Made by a program: the position numbers and the translations under genes. Shown one piece after another: positions 7,769-15,137 of a stretch of 16,113 nucleotides of DNA. The stretch comes from Bryobacterales bacterium (GTDB lineage Bacteria > Cyanobacteriota > Vampirovibrionia > Obscuribacterales > Obscuribacteraceae). Each line of letters opens with the position of its first letter. Position 1 is the stretch's first letter. The notes beneath the pieces are model-generated. The model had not been told where the DNA came from. It did no database searches and saw only the letters and a list, made by a program, of their open reading frames with translations. The stretch spans positions 1 through 16,113 of the forward strand of contig CAJCHQ010000159.1 of the NCBI GenBank assembly GCA_903970295.1, written 5' to 3'.

Positions 7769-7982
7769 CATCAACAAAGGGAATGATAGTCTAAATTTGG
7801 TAACGGGACATTGCTTGCTCTCATTTATTAAGCCTCTTAAAACTCCAGAATGCTGGAATCAAGACTTACTAAGAAGTAAATTTGACCGAACTTTGAGTCT
7901 CTATAAAAATGTGCAGACGCGGACCTAGCGAGGTTTGAGCAGAACTCATACGGAATTGATTGACTGAGTTGAGGGATGGATC

Positions 7983-8399
7983 GTGACCGACAGATTGGAA
8001 CATTCTGGCAAAAGTGTCACGCCCGATATTGGTGATGCGCAAAGACTGAGTGCTGAAGCAATGGGCTCCATTTTTTTAAGTGCTCAAGGTTTGCCCACTA
8101 GAACTGATGCTGTAGGCTCAGCTGCGACGAACCGCTTACCAAATTTGACTATTGTCGATGGTGGTGGTGCACAAAGAGTCGTCGACAGCGCTGGTCAATC
8201 GACCACGGGTGCTACTGGAGCTGATCCTAGTCTCGCCGGTGCGCAGCCAATCGAAGCCACACCGACTGGGGATTCAACTACGACAATTGCCGGACAATAC
8301 ACAGCTGCGTCTGATCCGTTAGCTCGCAGTAAATATTTCAACGGCCCTCTTGGTGTCCAGCAAATTGATTATGGAGATTGCTTTTTTGAGGCGCCGTAA
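7983..8399 (+). CDS. Calpain-like cysteine protease, N-terminal part with catalytic Cys (cut by in-frame TAA)
   Basis: A 138-residue frame starting at GTG 7983, with GAGG about eight bases upstream. Residues 1-115 are Gly/Ser/Thr/Ala-rich and probably disordered. The end, QQIDYGDCFFEAP (126-138), is the calpain (peptidase C2) active-site block GDC(F/Y)xEA, with the nucleophile Cys133. The frame then stops at TAA, yet the reading continues in the same frame with ISVAASYGGQQKI, which is the expected continuation of the protease helix. Alone, this product has the nucleophile but neither the general base nor the Asn and cannot be an active protease. Upstream, TTGACC (7882-7887) and TATAAA (7902-7907) look like promoter boxes but are only 14 bases apart. 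Confidence 0.65.
   Translation: MTDRLEHSGKSVTPDIGDAQRLSAEAMGSIFLSAQGLPTRTDAVGSAATNRLPNLTIVDGGGAQRVVDSAGQSTTGATGADPSLAGAQPIEATPTGDSTTTIAGQYTAASDPLARSKYFNGPLGVQQIDYGDCFFEAP
8397..8399 (+). other. In-frame TAA (ochre) stop in the calpain-like gene
   Basis: Codons read GAT TGC TTT TTT GAG GCG CCG TAA ATA TCG GTT GCT GCC AGT. The frames starting at 7983 and 8445 are identical, so this is a substitution-type break and not a frameshift. TTA (Leu) to TAA would need one base and would give EAPLISVAAS, a sensible calpain sequence. The full frame would be 7983-9197, 404 codons. The stop falls six codons after the catalytic Cys. Confidence 0.8.
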
Positions 8400-8444
8400 A
8401 TATCGGTTGCTGCCAGTTACGGTGGTCAACAAAAGATTCAAGAT

Positions 8445-9197
8445 ATGATTAAGATGAATCATGACGGCTCTTACCGGGTCACATTTCCAGGTGACAAAGA
8501 GCACCCGGTGACGGTGACCGACGGCGATTTAGAAAAGTATCTTACAATGAACAATGCTGGCTGGGCCAACATTCTCGAAACGGCTTTCCTGAAGATGGAT
8601 AACGCTAAGGTCGATGGTGGCATCGCCGCAATTGATTTTTCTCGAGCACCCGTTGTAGATCCTACTCAAGCATTGTCCCTTTTGACCGGACACGGGGGCA
8701 CCGGACATGCAAGCTTGGCCGGTGAGTCTGGGACGGTCGGCACACCTATTAGTGTTTTGCAGAATGATATTCAAAAGGCTTTGCATGACGGTGAACCAAT
8801 TATAGCTACATCTGATCCGGTGCCAAATGGTGATGGCGTAGCGGGCGACAGAGGTATCTATTATCCAAAGCCAGGAGTTAACTGGCCAATTGTTGGCGAC
8901 CACGAATTTTCTGTACTTGGCTATGATCCCAAAAGTCAGATAATTGTCCTGCAAAATCCCTGGGGAACTGATGATAGTGATGGTCAAGGCGGTGAATTGA
9001 GAAAAGCTGGGCAGACTGTTGACGGCATGACCAATGAAGGAAATGGTCAACTCAAGATGTCTCTGGGCACTTTTGACAAACACTTAACCGATTTAGATTT
9101 TGCCACCAACGTAGATAGTGGTAGCAATAATGACATCTGTCCACTTCCCCCGCAATTAGTCCGTTTTTTACCAATTCAGGCGAAAAGTGAACCTTGA
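8445..9197 (+). CDS. Calpain-like cysteine protease, C-terminal part with catalytic His and Asn
   Basis: A 250-residue frame in phase with the preceding fragment. It contains the other two members of the calpain triad: His153 in VGDHEFSVLGYD and Asn171 in VLQNPWGTDD (NPWG is the hallmark Asn motif of C2 peptidases). It opens with QDMIKMNHDGSYRVTFPG and later carries a Gly-rich loop (LTGHGGTGHASL). No ribosome-binding site is seen before ATG 8445, and sequence matching the family extends upstream of it to the TAA, so independent translation is unlikely. In an unbroken 404-residue protein the triad would be Cys133, His307 and Asn325. No signal peptide is visible; the long flexible N-terminus suggests either a cytosolic or a non-classically exported enzyme. 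Substrate unknown. Confidence 0.65.
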   Translation: MIKMNHDGSYRVTFPGDKEHPVTVTDGDLEKYLTMNNAGWANILETAFLKMDNAKVDGGIAAIDFSRAPVVDPTQALSLLTGHGGTGHASLAGESGTVGTPISVLQNDIQKALHDGEPIIATSDPVPNGDGVAGDRGIYYPKPGVNWPIVGDHEFSVLGYDPKSQIIVLQNPWGTDDSDGQGGELRKAGQTVDGMTNEGNGQLKMSLGTFDKHLTDLDFATNVDSGSNNDICPLPPQLVRFLPIQAKSEP

Positions 9198-9518
9198 TTG
9201 GCTCGGTGAGCGACCATGAGTTCAAGTGCTTTTAGAAATCTATTTGAGACGTCCAAGAACATGAACGAAAGCCTACAGATACTTTCGCTCGTGCCTTAAC
9301 ACTCTAATCACGCCAATACCGGCAATCGTATTTATAAAATGCAAATGAAACTTTTCGACGTTCATTCCAAATTTGTAGAATCTTTATGAATTTTCTTTGT
9401 CAATCTGATCGCTAAAAGCCAACTACCTGAAATAGCTGCATCTAAGCCGTTAGCCCCGAACGGGCTGCCGCTCGCTGGAGAAAATTGAACAGGGTTTGAT
9501 TGGGCTTAAATTGCCTGA
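9198..9518. other. Intergenic stretch with two small hairpins
   Basis: No convincing gene. A 27-codon frame (9216-9299, MSSSAFRNLFETSKN...) exists but has only a weak ribosome-binding site. GAACGAAAG (9263-9271) and CTTTCGCTC (9282-9290) can pair with one mismatch around a ten-base loop, and AGCCC (9452-9456) pairs with GGGCT (9462-9466) around CGAAC. Neither is followed by a T-run, so they are not obvious intrinsic terminators. Confidence 0.35.
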
Positions 9519-9806
9519 GTGCCGAATCTAAGACAGACGGTCGGGGTGAAGGTTGACACTCCGAATCGTCTGCTCTTAAAAATTCAGAAGGAAGGCTCCC
9601 AGGTGCTAATTAGCGGTATCGCAAATGATACCAGCGAGACTACTGTCAGTGGCGATGAAAAAGCTCGCAAATATGGCGATCTAACCGCGCTAAATAAGTT
9701 GATGAATGGCATTTCCGTAATGACTGTGTTAGCTGTTTCTCTTTCCGCGAACCAGCCCGAGGGAGTTTCCTGTATGACCGGAAAAAGACCCATTTTGAGC
9801 CGATAA
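9519..9806 (+). CDS. Possible small hypothetical protein
   Basis: A 95-aa frame starting at GTG immediately after an in-frame TGA and ending in tandem TAA TAA, 28 bases before the next gene. Codon choice is plausible for coding DNA (KVDTPNRLLLKIQKEGSQVLISG) but there is no ribosome-binding site and no recognisable family. A TTGACA occurs within it at about 9554. It could be the remains of a longer gene or chance. If real, it would be co-transcribed with the glycine-rich protein gene that follows. Confidence 0.25.
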   Translation: MPNLRQTVGVKVDTPNRLLLKIQKEGSQVLISGIANDTSETTVSGDEKARKYGDLTALNKLMNGISVMTVLAVSLSANQPEGVSCMTGKRPILSR

Positions 9807-9834
9807 TAACGCGCACTCAGAAGAGGAAATCAAA

Positions 9835-11022
9835 ATGGAGAATTACTTCGAGTCGGTGGTGCGACATGTTGCGCAGGTGGAGAGCACTGCCGCCCAGGCT
9901 CTTCATGACGACGCTTATGCAGCCTACAGAAAGGTCAATTCCAATCCTGCCGGGCACATCGCCATTGAGCTTACAAAAGGCGCAGTTAACGAAGTAAAAA
10001 ATCATCCAGGAAAAATAATTACGGACGTAGCTGTTGGTGCCGCCGTAGCGACTGGAGTAGAAATGGCGGCGGTACCGACAGCAGTGGTAGCTGGAGTTGG
10101 ATTAGGCATTGGTGCGGTGGCAGCCGTTGGATATGGCGTCTACAAGTCCGTTGAAATCGCCAGAAAAGAGGGAATCGCAGCTATACCGAAGCATGTCGAA
10201 CAAGCCGTAAAGAAAGGAGCAGAATTTGTTGATACAGAGATTCATCTGGAGCATCATACAATTGCCGAGCGAAAAGCCGCTGATAAGGAAGTTGAGGCGA
10301 TTGGTGGAATGGCTTCACACGTCATCGCCGGTGGATTAGGTGGCGTATCAGGAAGATTGATTAAGTCGGGTATCGATGCCGGAATCGCTTTTGGTGATAG
10401 AGTCGGTGCACAAGTCGTAACAGGCCTCACGCATCGCTGGCAAGAAGCCCCTGTCGGTCCAGCATTGAATAATGCTGAGCATACAGTCGTACACGGTGCT
10501 TCGACAGCAGTTCACAGGGCTACAGTAGGAATAGGGGGAGCTGTTTATGCTCGCTATTTTGAAAATCCTGGTCGCGCTCCCGAAGTAACCGGAATTGCCG
10601 GGCACAAATCAAAGAGCGAGGCGGTGGATTCTATTCGAAGAAAATTATCAAATACTGGTGAAACACCTAAGGCTAGGGGCGTCGTTTCTATTGGCGGTGT
10701 TGAGTCAAAAGAAATCGTATCCGTCCAAGAGCGTATCGCCAAGGCTGATCGAATGGTTGCGCACCTTTATAACGAGGAAGAAATCCAGCGACACTTGCCT
10801 AAATTGAGAACCGCGGAAATCATCGCCCGTATAAATGCTGATGGCAGGCTGAAACCGATTGACGACCGATTTATTCCTCAAAGTTTAAAGGATCGACGTC
10901 ATCAGCTGCAGGAGGAGCTAGCCGCTGTCGTTCCTCGAAGAGCAGGCGCTATTGAGCAAAGAGCAAAAATTAAAAACGCTATCGAACAAATCAACTATCC
11001 AGAGAGGCACTTATTCAATTGA
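9835..11022 (+). CDS. Gly/Ala-rich protein of unknown function with a hydrophobic hairpin
   Basis: A 395-aa protein with a good ribosome-binding site (AGAGGA, seven bases before the ATG). Residues about 61-103 form two Gly/Ala/Val-rich hydrophobic stretches (IITDVAVGAAVATGVEMAAV and VVAGVGLGIGAVAAVGYGVY), reminiscent of glycine-zipper or membrane-inserting hairpins, and a further Gly-rich stretch lies at 157-191. Between and after them the protein is charged and helical; the last 100 residues, from VQERIAKADRMVAHLYNEEE onward, are predicted by eye to be coiled-coil-like helices. There is no N-terminal signal peptide. I recognise no named family. It lies downstream of the calpain-like gene on the same strand, but with a 640-base gap, so co-regulation is uncertain. 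Confidence 0.7.
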   Translation: MENYFESVVRHVAQVESTAAQALHDDAYAAYRKVNSNPAGHIAIELTKGAVNEVKNHPGKIITDVAVGAAVATGVEMAAVPTAVVAGVGLGIGAVAAVGYGVYKSVEIARKEGIAAIPKHVEQAVKKGAEFVDTEIHLEHHTIAERKAADKEVEAIGGMASHVIAGGLGGVSGRLIKSGIDAGIAFGDRVGAQVVTGLTHRWQEAPVGPALNNAEHTVVHGASTAVHRATVGIGGAVYARYFENPGRAPEVTGIAGHKSKSEAVDSIRRKLSNTGETPKARGVVSIGGVESKEIVSVQERIAKADRMVAHLYNEEEIQRHLPKLRTAEIIARINADGRLKPIDDRFIPQSLKDRRHQLQEELAAVVPRRAGAIEQRAKIKNAIEQINYPERHLFN

Positions 11023-11028
11023 AATTGA

Positions 11029-11081
11029 GCCCGTCGGTTTTGCGGGCGCGGATTCAAGTGCCTAACGCGTTCTAACACGCG
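11029..11081 (+). other. Two adjacent hairpins after the Gly-rich gene
   Basis: GCCCG (11029-11033) pairs with CGGGC (11043-11047), and CGCGT (11066-11070) pairs with ACGCG (11077-11081). Both stems are five base pairs and lack a following T-run. They may slow or end transcription weakly, but are not standard terminators. Confidence 0.25.
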
Positions 11082-11136
11082 AACAATGTTGCCATCATCG
11101 GCCATGGCACTAACTCGTGCAGAGGACTACTAAGCT

Positions 11137-11335
11137 ATGGCAGCTACGATCGAGGAACTGTGTCAAGCGGCCGGATTAAAGGCCAACAATAGGTGGCCGT
11201 GATAGGCCAATGATCGGTCGCTTTCATGATAATCAGCTCTACCGAGAGCGCGACCAAATCATAAGGTCATTCTTGAAACAGGAAAGCGCCGTCACTAACA
11301 ATGACAAAATACGCAGAGAACGGCTAACAAACTGA
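11137..11335 (+). pseudogene. Possible small gene with a frameshift
   Basis: One frame from ATG 11137 reads MAATIEELCQAAGLKANNRWP and stops at 11202. A second frame is open from 11180 and reads RPTIGGRDRPMIGRFHDNQL and on through YRERDQIIRSFLKQESAV to a TGA at 11335; ATG 11210 would give a 41-aa protein. The composition of both pieces is protein-like and they join if one base change in frame occurs near 11180. No family is recognised, and no strong ribosome-binding site is seen. Low confidence. Confidence 0.2.
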
Positions 11336-11346
11336 ATAACCTGGGC

Positions 11347-12690
11347 TTACCCAGTGGATTCGTTAGTCGCTGTGTCCCAACCGTTGTAGCGACACGAATG
11401 TTGGTCGGCAACACCGATTAGATATGCAGTATTGCTTTCGAGGCCCGCTTCCGCAGGAGTTTGCAAGGTAATTGCTTGAATTATGAATTTCTCGGCAACA
11501 ACTTTTTGCCCTTGTTCGACTGCGAACACTTCGCTTCGGCAGCCCTGTTCTGCCAGATGGGCGGCAAGAAGATCCGCTGCCTCTCGCCCATCGGACAAAA
11601 AGTGATATTCGATCTCGCGCGCCGCTTCTATGTCGACACCATTTTCGGACAATGACTTTAGAAGTTGATTGGAGAATTCAGTTAATTCTTGCATCTGCTT
11701 TCGGACCGCTTCAAAGTCGACTTCGTCCAGCACCGCCTCGGCCGCCCCATGATTTGGATTCTTCACTAAAGCGATTTCGAACTGAACGATCTGTTGCAGT
11801 TCGTCGGCCGAATCCATGCCTGAACCGATAAGTATGGTGCCTTTTTTTGTTTTTATCGTGAAACCTTCAGGCAACAGAGGCAAAGGCACACCGACAGACA
11901 TAACCTCTGTCCATGGGATTTGGCGCTCATTGAAATAGGTGCTGGTGATCAATGAGCTCTTAGTCACTTCGACACTTTTGGGCATAAACGCCACCGCCCA
12001 ACAACGCCATAAAAATATCAAAGTGGCAATTGCGCAAAAGATCAACAGACAGATTTCGTCGTTTGAGCCTGGCTTGAAGTGATGGGCTTTGGCCGAGAAG
12101 AAAAGCCAGAAGAGCCCGACGAAAGCAATTGCCGCCAACGATTGCAGTGTCTGCATCGACATAGCGATCGGGTCATAGATAAATTTGCGCTGGAGATTTT
12201 GAGCCGCACCGCCACCGGCCCCCTGCGGCAGATGTTGCCGGATCTCATTGACTAGTGCATCACATTTGTTGAGAAGCACCGGAAAACTCAATTCTCCTCC
12301 CTCGTACTCGACCACGAAACGCAGCCAATTCCAGCTGGCTTTGCGGCTCAGGCTTTTGATTTGATTCCATGTGCAGAATTGCTTTTTGAACAGAGCATGA
12401 CTGGTAATGCCATTTTCATCGGTTGTCACCAACCATGTGATGTAGCCAAACCAGGGCAAAATCGCCAGACCGATCACGCCCAGGGCGATGAACATGCCTT
12501 GTACTGGCGGCTTGAACGATGATAATTTGCCTGAGGCGGTGAGAACGATCGGCAAAGCCATCATACCGACCAAGACGACCGCTTCGGTGAGCATCCGGGC
12601 TAGCACCATTGTTCTCAAGCGGTACCGTGTCACATTGCCTCCTCGCTCCGACGCCGGTTGGTCCTGATGTAGCAGGATATAACTTTCCAC
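11347..12690 (-). CDS. Membrane protein with PH-like segments and an RraB-like C-terminal domain
   Basis: A 447-aa protein with two pairs of membrane segments, at about 28-51 with 64-88 and 181-200 with 212-235. Each pair is followed by a short beta-rich stretch (VTTDENGITSHALFKKQFCTWNQI; VEVTKSSLITSTYFNERQIPWTEV) of the kind found in bacterial PH-like domains attached to membrane hairpins. Residues about 325-415 (LLKSLSENGVDIEAAREIEYHFLSDGREAADLLAAHLAEQG) resemble the RraB / regulator-of-RNase-E-B fold by pattern; this is a by-eye call. The listed start is a GTG with no ribosome-binding site; a GTG at codon 20 (12631-12633) has GGAGG four bases upstream and may be the real start, giving 428 residues. 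It stands alone, convergent with the preceding region and divergent from the next gene. Confidence 0.7.
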   Translation of the reverse strand: MESYILLHQDQPASERGGNVTRYRLRTMVLARMLTEAVVLVGMMALPIVLTASGKLSSFKPPVQGMFIALGVIGLAILPWFGYITWLVTTDENGITSHALFKKQFCTWNQIKSLSRKASWNWLRFVVEYEGGELSFPVLLNKCDALVNEIRQHLPQGAGGGAAQNLQRKFIYDPIAMSMQTLQSLAAIAFVGLFWLFFSAKAHHFKPGSNDEICLLIFCAIATLIFLWRCWAVAFMPKSVEVTKSSLITSTYFNERQIPWTEVMSVGVPLPLLPEGFTIKTKKGTILIGSGMDSADELQQIVQFEIALVKNPNHGAAEAVLDEVDFEAVRKQMQELTEFSNQLLKSLSENGVDIEAAREIEYHFLSDGREAADLLAAHLAEQGCRSEVFAVEQGQKVVAEKFIIQAITLQTPAEAGLESNTAYLIGVADQHSCRYNGWDTATNESTG

Positions 12691-12992
12691 AATCGCGCCA
12701 TTTTGTCGATGTTCTCAAGATGGCAGAGCTTGGGCATTTATATCAAACCGCTTGTCGAAAGTTTAGCTGTTGGAGGGGCAATTTGGTTGGTTCTGAGCTT
12801 TGAAAGTTCTAGACTAAAGTGTCAGATTTCTTTTCTCTCGAACAGGCATTCACTTCAAGAGCTTATCAGTTCTTTTAATACCTGAAATGTAGTAACCACA
12901 CGTGCAGCGAGGTTGTGCGGATGGGTGCAGGCGAGCGTTTCTCGTATACACTAGAGAGCTGTGACCGTCGACGCTGCGCCCTGGTGATCGTC
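12691..12992. other. Divergent intergenic region
   Basis: About 300 bases separate the starts of two divergent membrane-protein genes. A TATACA (12945-12950) with a TACACT overlapping it could be a rightward -10 box, giving a leader of about 35 bases to ATG 12993; no good -35 is seen. A 60-codon frame (12703-12885) with a hydrophobic middle is present but has no ribosome-binding site and looks like chance. Confidence 0.3.
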
Positions 12993-13406
12993 ATGTGGCA
13001 AACGATTTTTCTGCTGCTTAATCCGCTCTTCACCCTGAGCATAATTCTCTATGCGATCGGTCATGGCAGCGGCTGGTATAGACTTGCGCGAAAGTATCGT
13101 GCGAACACAGAATACCGGGGCGAATGGGAACGCTTTCAATCGATTTCGATGCAAGGCATAGGTTTCAATCATTGCATGCACATCGGCATCAGTTCGGAGG
13201 CACTGTTTTTGCACCCTTGTTTTCCCTTCGATCATCTCTTCGTGCCTCTGGAAATTCCCTGGTCGGCTGTTAAAAGCGCAACGCGACGGGAGGTCTTCTG
13301 GCGCAAGATGATCCGCCTGACCTTGCACGAGTCGGAAGTAGCCTTACAACTCAAAGAAGAAAATCTGACTCGCGCCCGCCCGTTTTTGCCGCTGGATGCA
13401 GTTTGA
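12993..13406 (+). CDS. Small membrane-anchored protein of an uncharacterised PH-like type
   Basis: A 137-aa protein with one N-terminal membrane segment (about residues 3-24, TIFLLLNPLFTLSIILYAIG) followed by a soluble domain. The layout GWYRLARKYRANTEYRGEWERFQS, then HIGISSEALFLHPCFPFDHLFVPLEIPWSAV, matches a widespread bacterial family of unknown function in which a W-x-x-LA-x-x-Y motif precedes a HPPLFIPW-like strand. The frame is open upstream to 12915; ATG 12921 has GAGG eight bases before it and would add 24 residues, but family members usually begin directly with the membrane segment, so ATG 12993 is preferred. Like its divergent neighbour it contains a surface ending in IPW before a beta-strand, so the two may be distantly related. 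Confidence 0.65.
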   Translation: MWQTIFLLLNPLFTLSIILYAIGHGSGWYRLARKYRANTEYRGEWERFQSISMQGIGFNHCMHIGISSEALFLHPCFPFDHLFVPLEIPWSAVKSATRREVFWRKMIRLTLHESEVALQLKEENLTRARPFLPLDAV

Positions 13407-13442
13407 TTTCGAGAATTTGAATAAGACATAGCAGCGTTTCAA

Positions 13443-13568
13443 TTAGCTGCGTACTCGCTTAACTGGATGCGTGACGTCACCGCCGCCGGTGCCCCCGCTT
13501 AGAACCAGCATTGTCGCTCTCTCGCCGAATTTATAGCCTGCCAGCGTTTTGCCGCAAGAGCATGACAC
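13443..13568 (-). CDS. Possible small CxC-containing protein antisense to the PBP4 leader
   Basis: A leftward frame from GTG 13568 would encode 41 residues: MSCSCGKTLAGYKFGERATM followed by LVLSGGTGGGDVTHPVKRVRS, stopping at TAA. A CxCG knuckle followed by an ordered, Gly-rich and basic tail looks more protein-like than a random shadow frame. The frame is open upstream to an ATG at about 13616 and beyond. There is no good ribosome-binding site, and the region is also the upstream flank of the rightward PBP4 gene. Either a real tiny gene or a coincidence. Confidence 0.25.
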   Translation of the reverse strand: MSCSCGKTLAGYKFGERATMLVLSGGTGGGDVTHPVKRVRS

Positions 13569-13614
13569 TGGCGATTCTTCATTGGCGCAACGCCCGATCG
13601 AAAGGAAAATAGTC

Positions 13615-14877
13615 ATGTACAAGAGACTCTGTAATGACTGCAGTGGATTGAGTGGGCGTGCGCTGAACTGGGCGTTCGTTCTTCTCTTTGTCACTGTCAG
13701 CTGCATCATTGCGCCCGCTAACGCGAGTGCTAAAGTGTCACCACAAGCGGCGAAGCGCCTCGCCCATCACACCTCCGTCTCTGCCGATGCGGCTTTCGAA
13801 GAAGGCATTTTGATCCAGACATTGGACGGGTCGACAGTGATGGCAATGAACGAAGACAAGCCGATCTTCAATCCTGCCTCCAATACCAAACTGGCGACCA
13901 CCCTGGCGGTCCTGCGTAAACTCGGTGCGGACTATACTTTTCACACTCGCGTTTTCACCACAGGCGAAGTAGACGCTGCAGGCGTGCTCCACGGAGATCT
14001 CTTCGTGGACGGGCAGTATATGCTCTTCGGTGATAGGCAAGGACGCGAACTGGCGAGCATACTTAACAAGCGAGGTATCGTCAGCATTACCGGCGACATC
14101 TATGTCTCGCCGCTCTTCTCGATGAACCTCGAAAGCACTGGTTATGCGGCTGGAGAGCTGCTATTGAAAGTACTGGATCCCTGGTACGGACGTAAACACC
14201 AGGGCGTCAATCTGCATGCTGCCCAACCACAAGTGGAAATACTCGGTCTGCTCAAGGTTGACTCGCCTCCAGCGAATGCTTCTTTGATTGCCGAACACAC
14301 GTCACCACCTTTAAAAGACATGATCAAAGTGATGTTGTGTTATTCGGATAACAAAATGGCTGAGCTGTTCGGTGACATGATTGGCGGACCGACGGCGCTG
14401 ACCCAGTTCGTTATCAGCGTAGTAGGAGTTCCGGCCGACGAAGTCCAGTTCGCTTCAACCAGCGGTTTGTACGTCAACCGTATTTCACCGCGAGCGATGA
14501 TGAAAGTGCTCGTAACCCTGCGGGCGGAACTCGCTAGGTCTCGTCTGGAACTGGCGGACATCATGCCTGTAGCCGGAGTCGATGACGGCACTTTGAAGAA
14601 ACGATTTACCGAATCTGTCTTCAAGGGCGCAGTGATCGGCAAAACCGGTACGCTTCCCGAAACTGACGGAGGCGTGTCGGCACTGTCCGGTGAAATGCAC
14701 ACTGCCAGGCGAGGCGTCTTTCTTTTCGTTATCTTCGATGGGCACGGTAATGTCATCAAGTTTCGGAGCCGTCAAGACCGAATCTTGAAAAGGTTTCTAG
14801 CCAGCCACAGCGGAGCCAGAGCGATCAAGTATTCTTCGACACTCGATCAAATCGACCACGAAGATTTCTGGAAATGA
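13615..14877 (+). CDS. PBP4/DacB-type D-alanyl-D-alanine carboxypeptidase/endopeptidase (peptidase S13)
   Basis: A 420-aa exported enzyme that trims or cleaves peptidoglycan cross-links in the cell wall space. All three penicillin-binding motifs are present: SNTK (89-92, nucleophile Ser89 in FNPASNTKLAT), SDN (244-246 in CYSDNKMAELF) and KTG (343-345 in IGKTGTLPET). The N-terminus is a Sec signal: basic start, hydrophobic core at about 19-32 (WAFVLLFVTVSCII), and an A-x-A site at ASA before residue 40. ATG 13615 is chosen over the longer open frame from 13549 because AGGA lies eight bases upstream and the signal peptide then sits at the start. At 420 residues it is shorter than E. coli DacB (about 477), so part of the inserted domains between SxxK and SxN is probably reduced. 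A strong terminator follows directly. Confidence 0.92.
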   Translation: MYKRLCNDCSGLSGRALNWAFVLLFVTVSCIIAPANASAKVSPQAAKRLAHHTSVSADAAFEEGILIQTLDGSTVMAMNEDKPIFNPASNTKLATTLAVLRKLGADYTFHTRVFTTGEVDAAGVLHGDLFVDGQYMLFGDRQGRELASILNKRGIVSITGDIYVSPLFSMNLESTGYAAGELLLKVLDPWYGRKHQGVNLHAAQPQVEILGLLKVDSPPANASLIAEHTSPPLKDMIKVMLCYSDNKMAELFGDMIGGPTALTQFVISVVGVPADEVQFASTSGLYVNRISPRAMMKVLVTLRAELARSRLELADIMPVAGVDDGTLKKRFTESVFKGAVIGKTGTLPETDGGVSALSGEMHTARRGVFLFVIFDGHGNVIKFRSRQDRILKRFLASHSGARAIKYSSTLDQIDHEDFWK

Positions 14878-14881
14878 ATGG

Positions 14882-14926
14882 ATAGAGGGAATGCGCCATG
14901 TCGTGGACGTTCCCTCTATTTTTTTT
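14882..14926 (+). terminator. Intrinsic terminator of the PBP4 gene
   Basis: ATAGAGGGAA (14882-14891) pairs perfectly with TTCCCTCTAT (14910-14919), and the 18-base loop can add a small CCA/TGG inner stem. Eight T residues (14919-14926) follow. It starts five bases after the PBP4 stop codon. On the opposite strand no T-run follows, so it is one-directional. Confidence 0.9.
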
Positions 14927-15137
14927 GGCCTTTTTTGATGAGTTTTTGGCAATAACTATGCGGAAATAAGTTATAAGCAGCAAAGACGCAGACGATGAAA
15001 ATGAGATGGCTTCGAGTTTAAGGGGCATTTGCAGGGACGCTCCGATAAGCAGCCATAAGTCCGGAAGCTACTGCATAATTCCTTCTTGCTGCGGTCATTA
15101 TGTAAGACTCCAAGTTACCCGAGCCTAGTTATTTTTA
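14927..15137. other. Convergent intergenic region
   Basis: The space between the PBP4 terminator and the 3' end of the leftward tetR gene. It holds one weak hairpin (ATAACT 14952-14957 with AGTTAT 14969-14974) and no convincing gene. No intrinsic terminator for the leftward tetR transcript was found. Confidence 0.4.

Noticed and set aside
12703..12885. 60-codon frame with a hydrophobic middle
   Set aside because: No ribosome-binding site and it fills a divergent promoter region; likely chance.
13738..14759. Leftward frames opposite the PBP4 gene (13738-14040, 14142-14327, 14340-14759)
   Set aside because: They are antisense to a gene with all three penicillin-binding motifs and have no motifs of their own.
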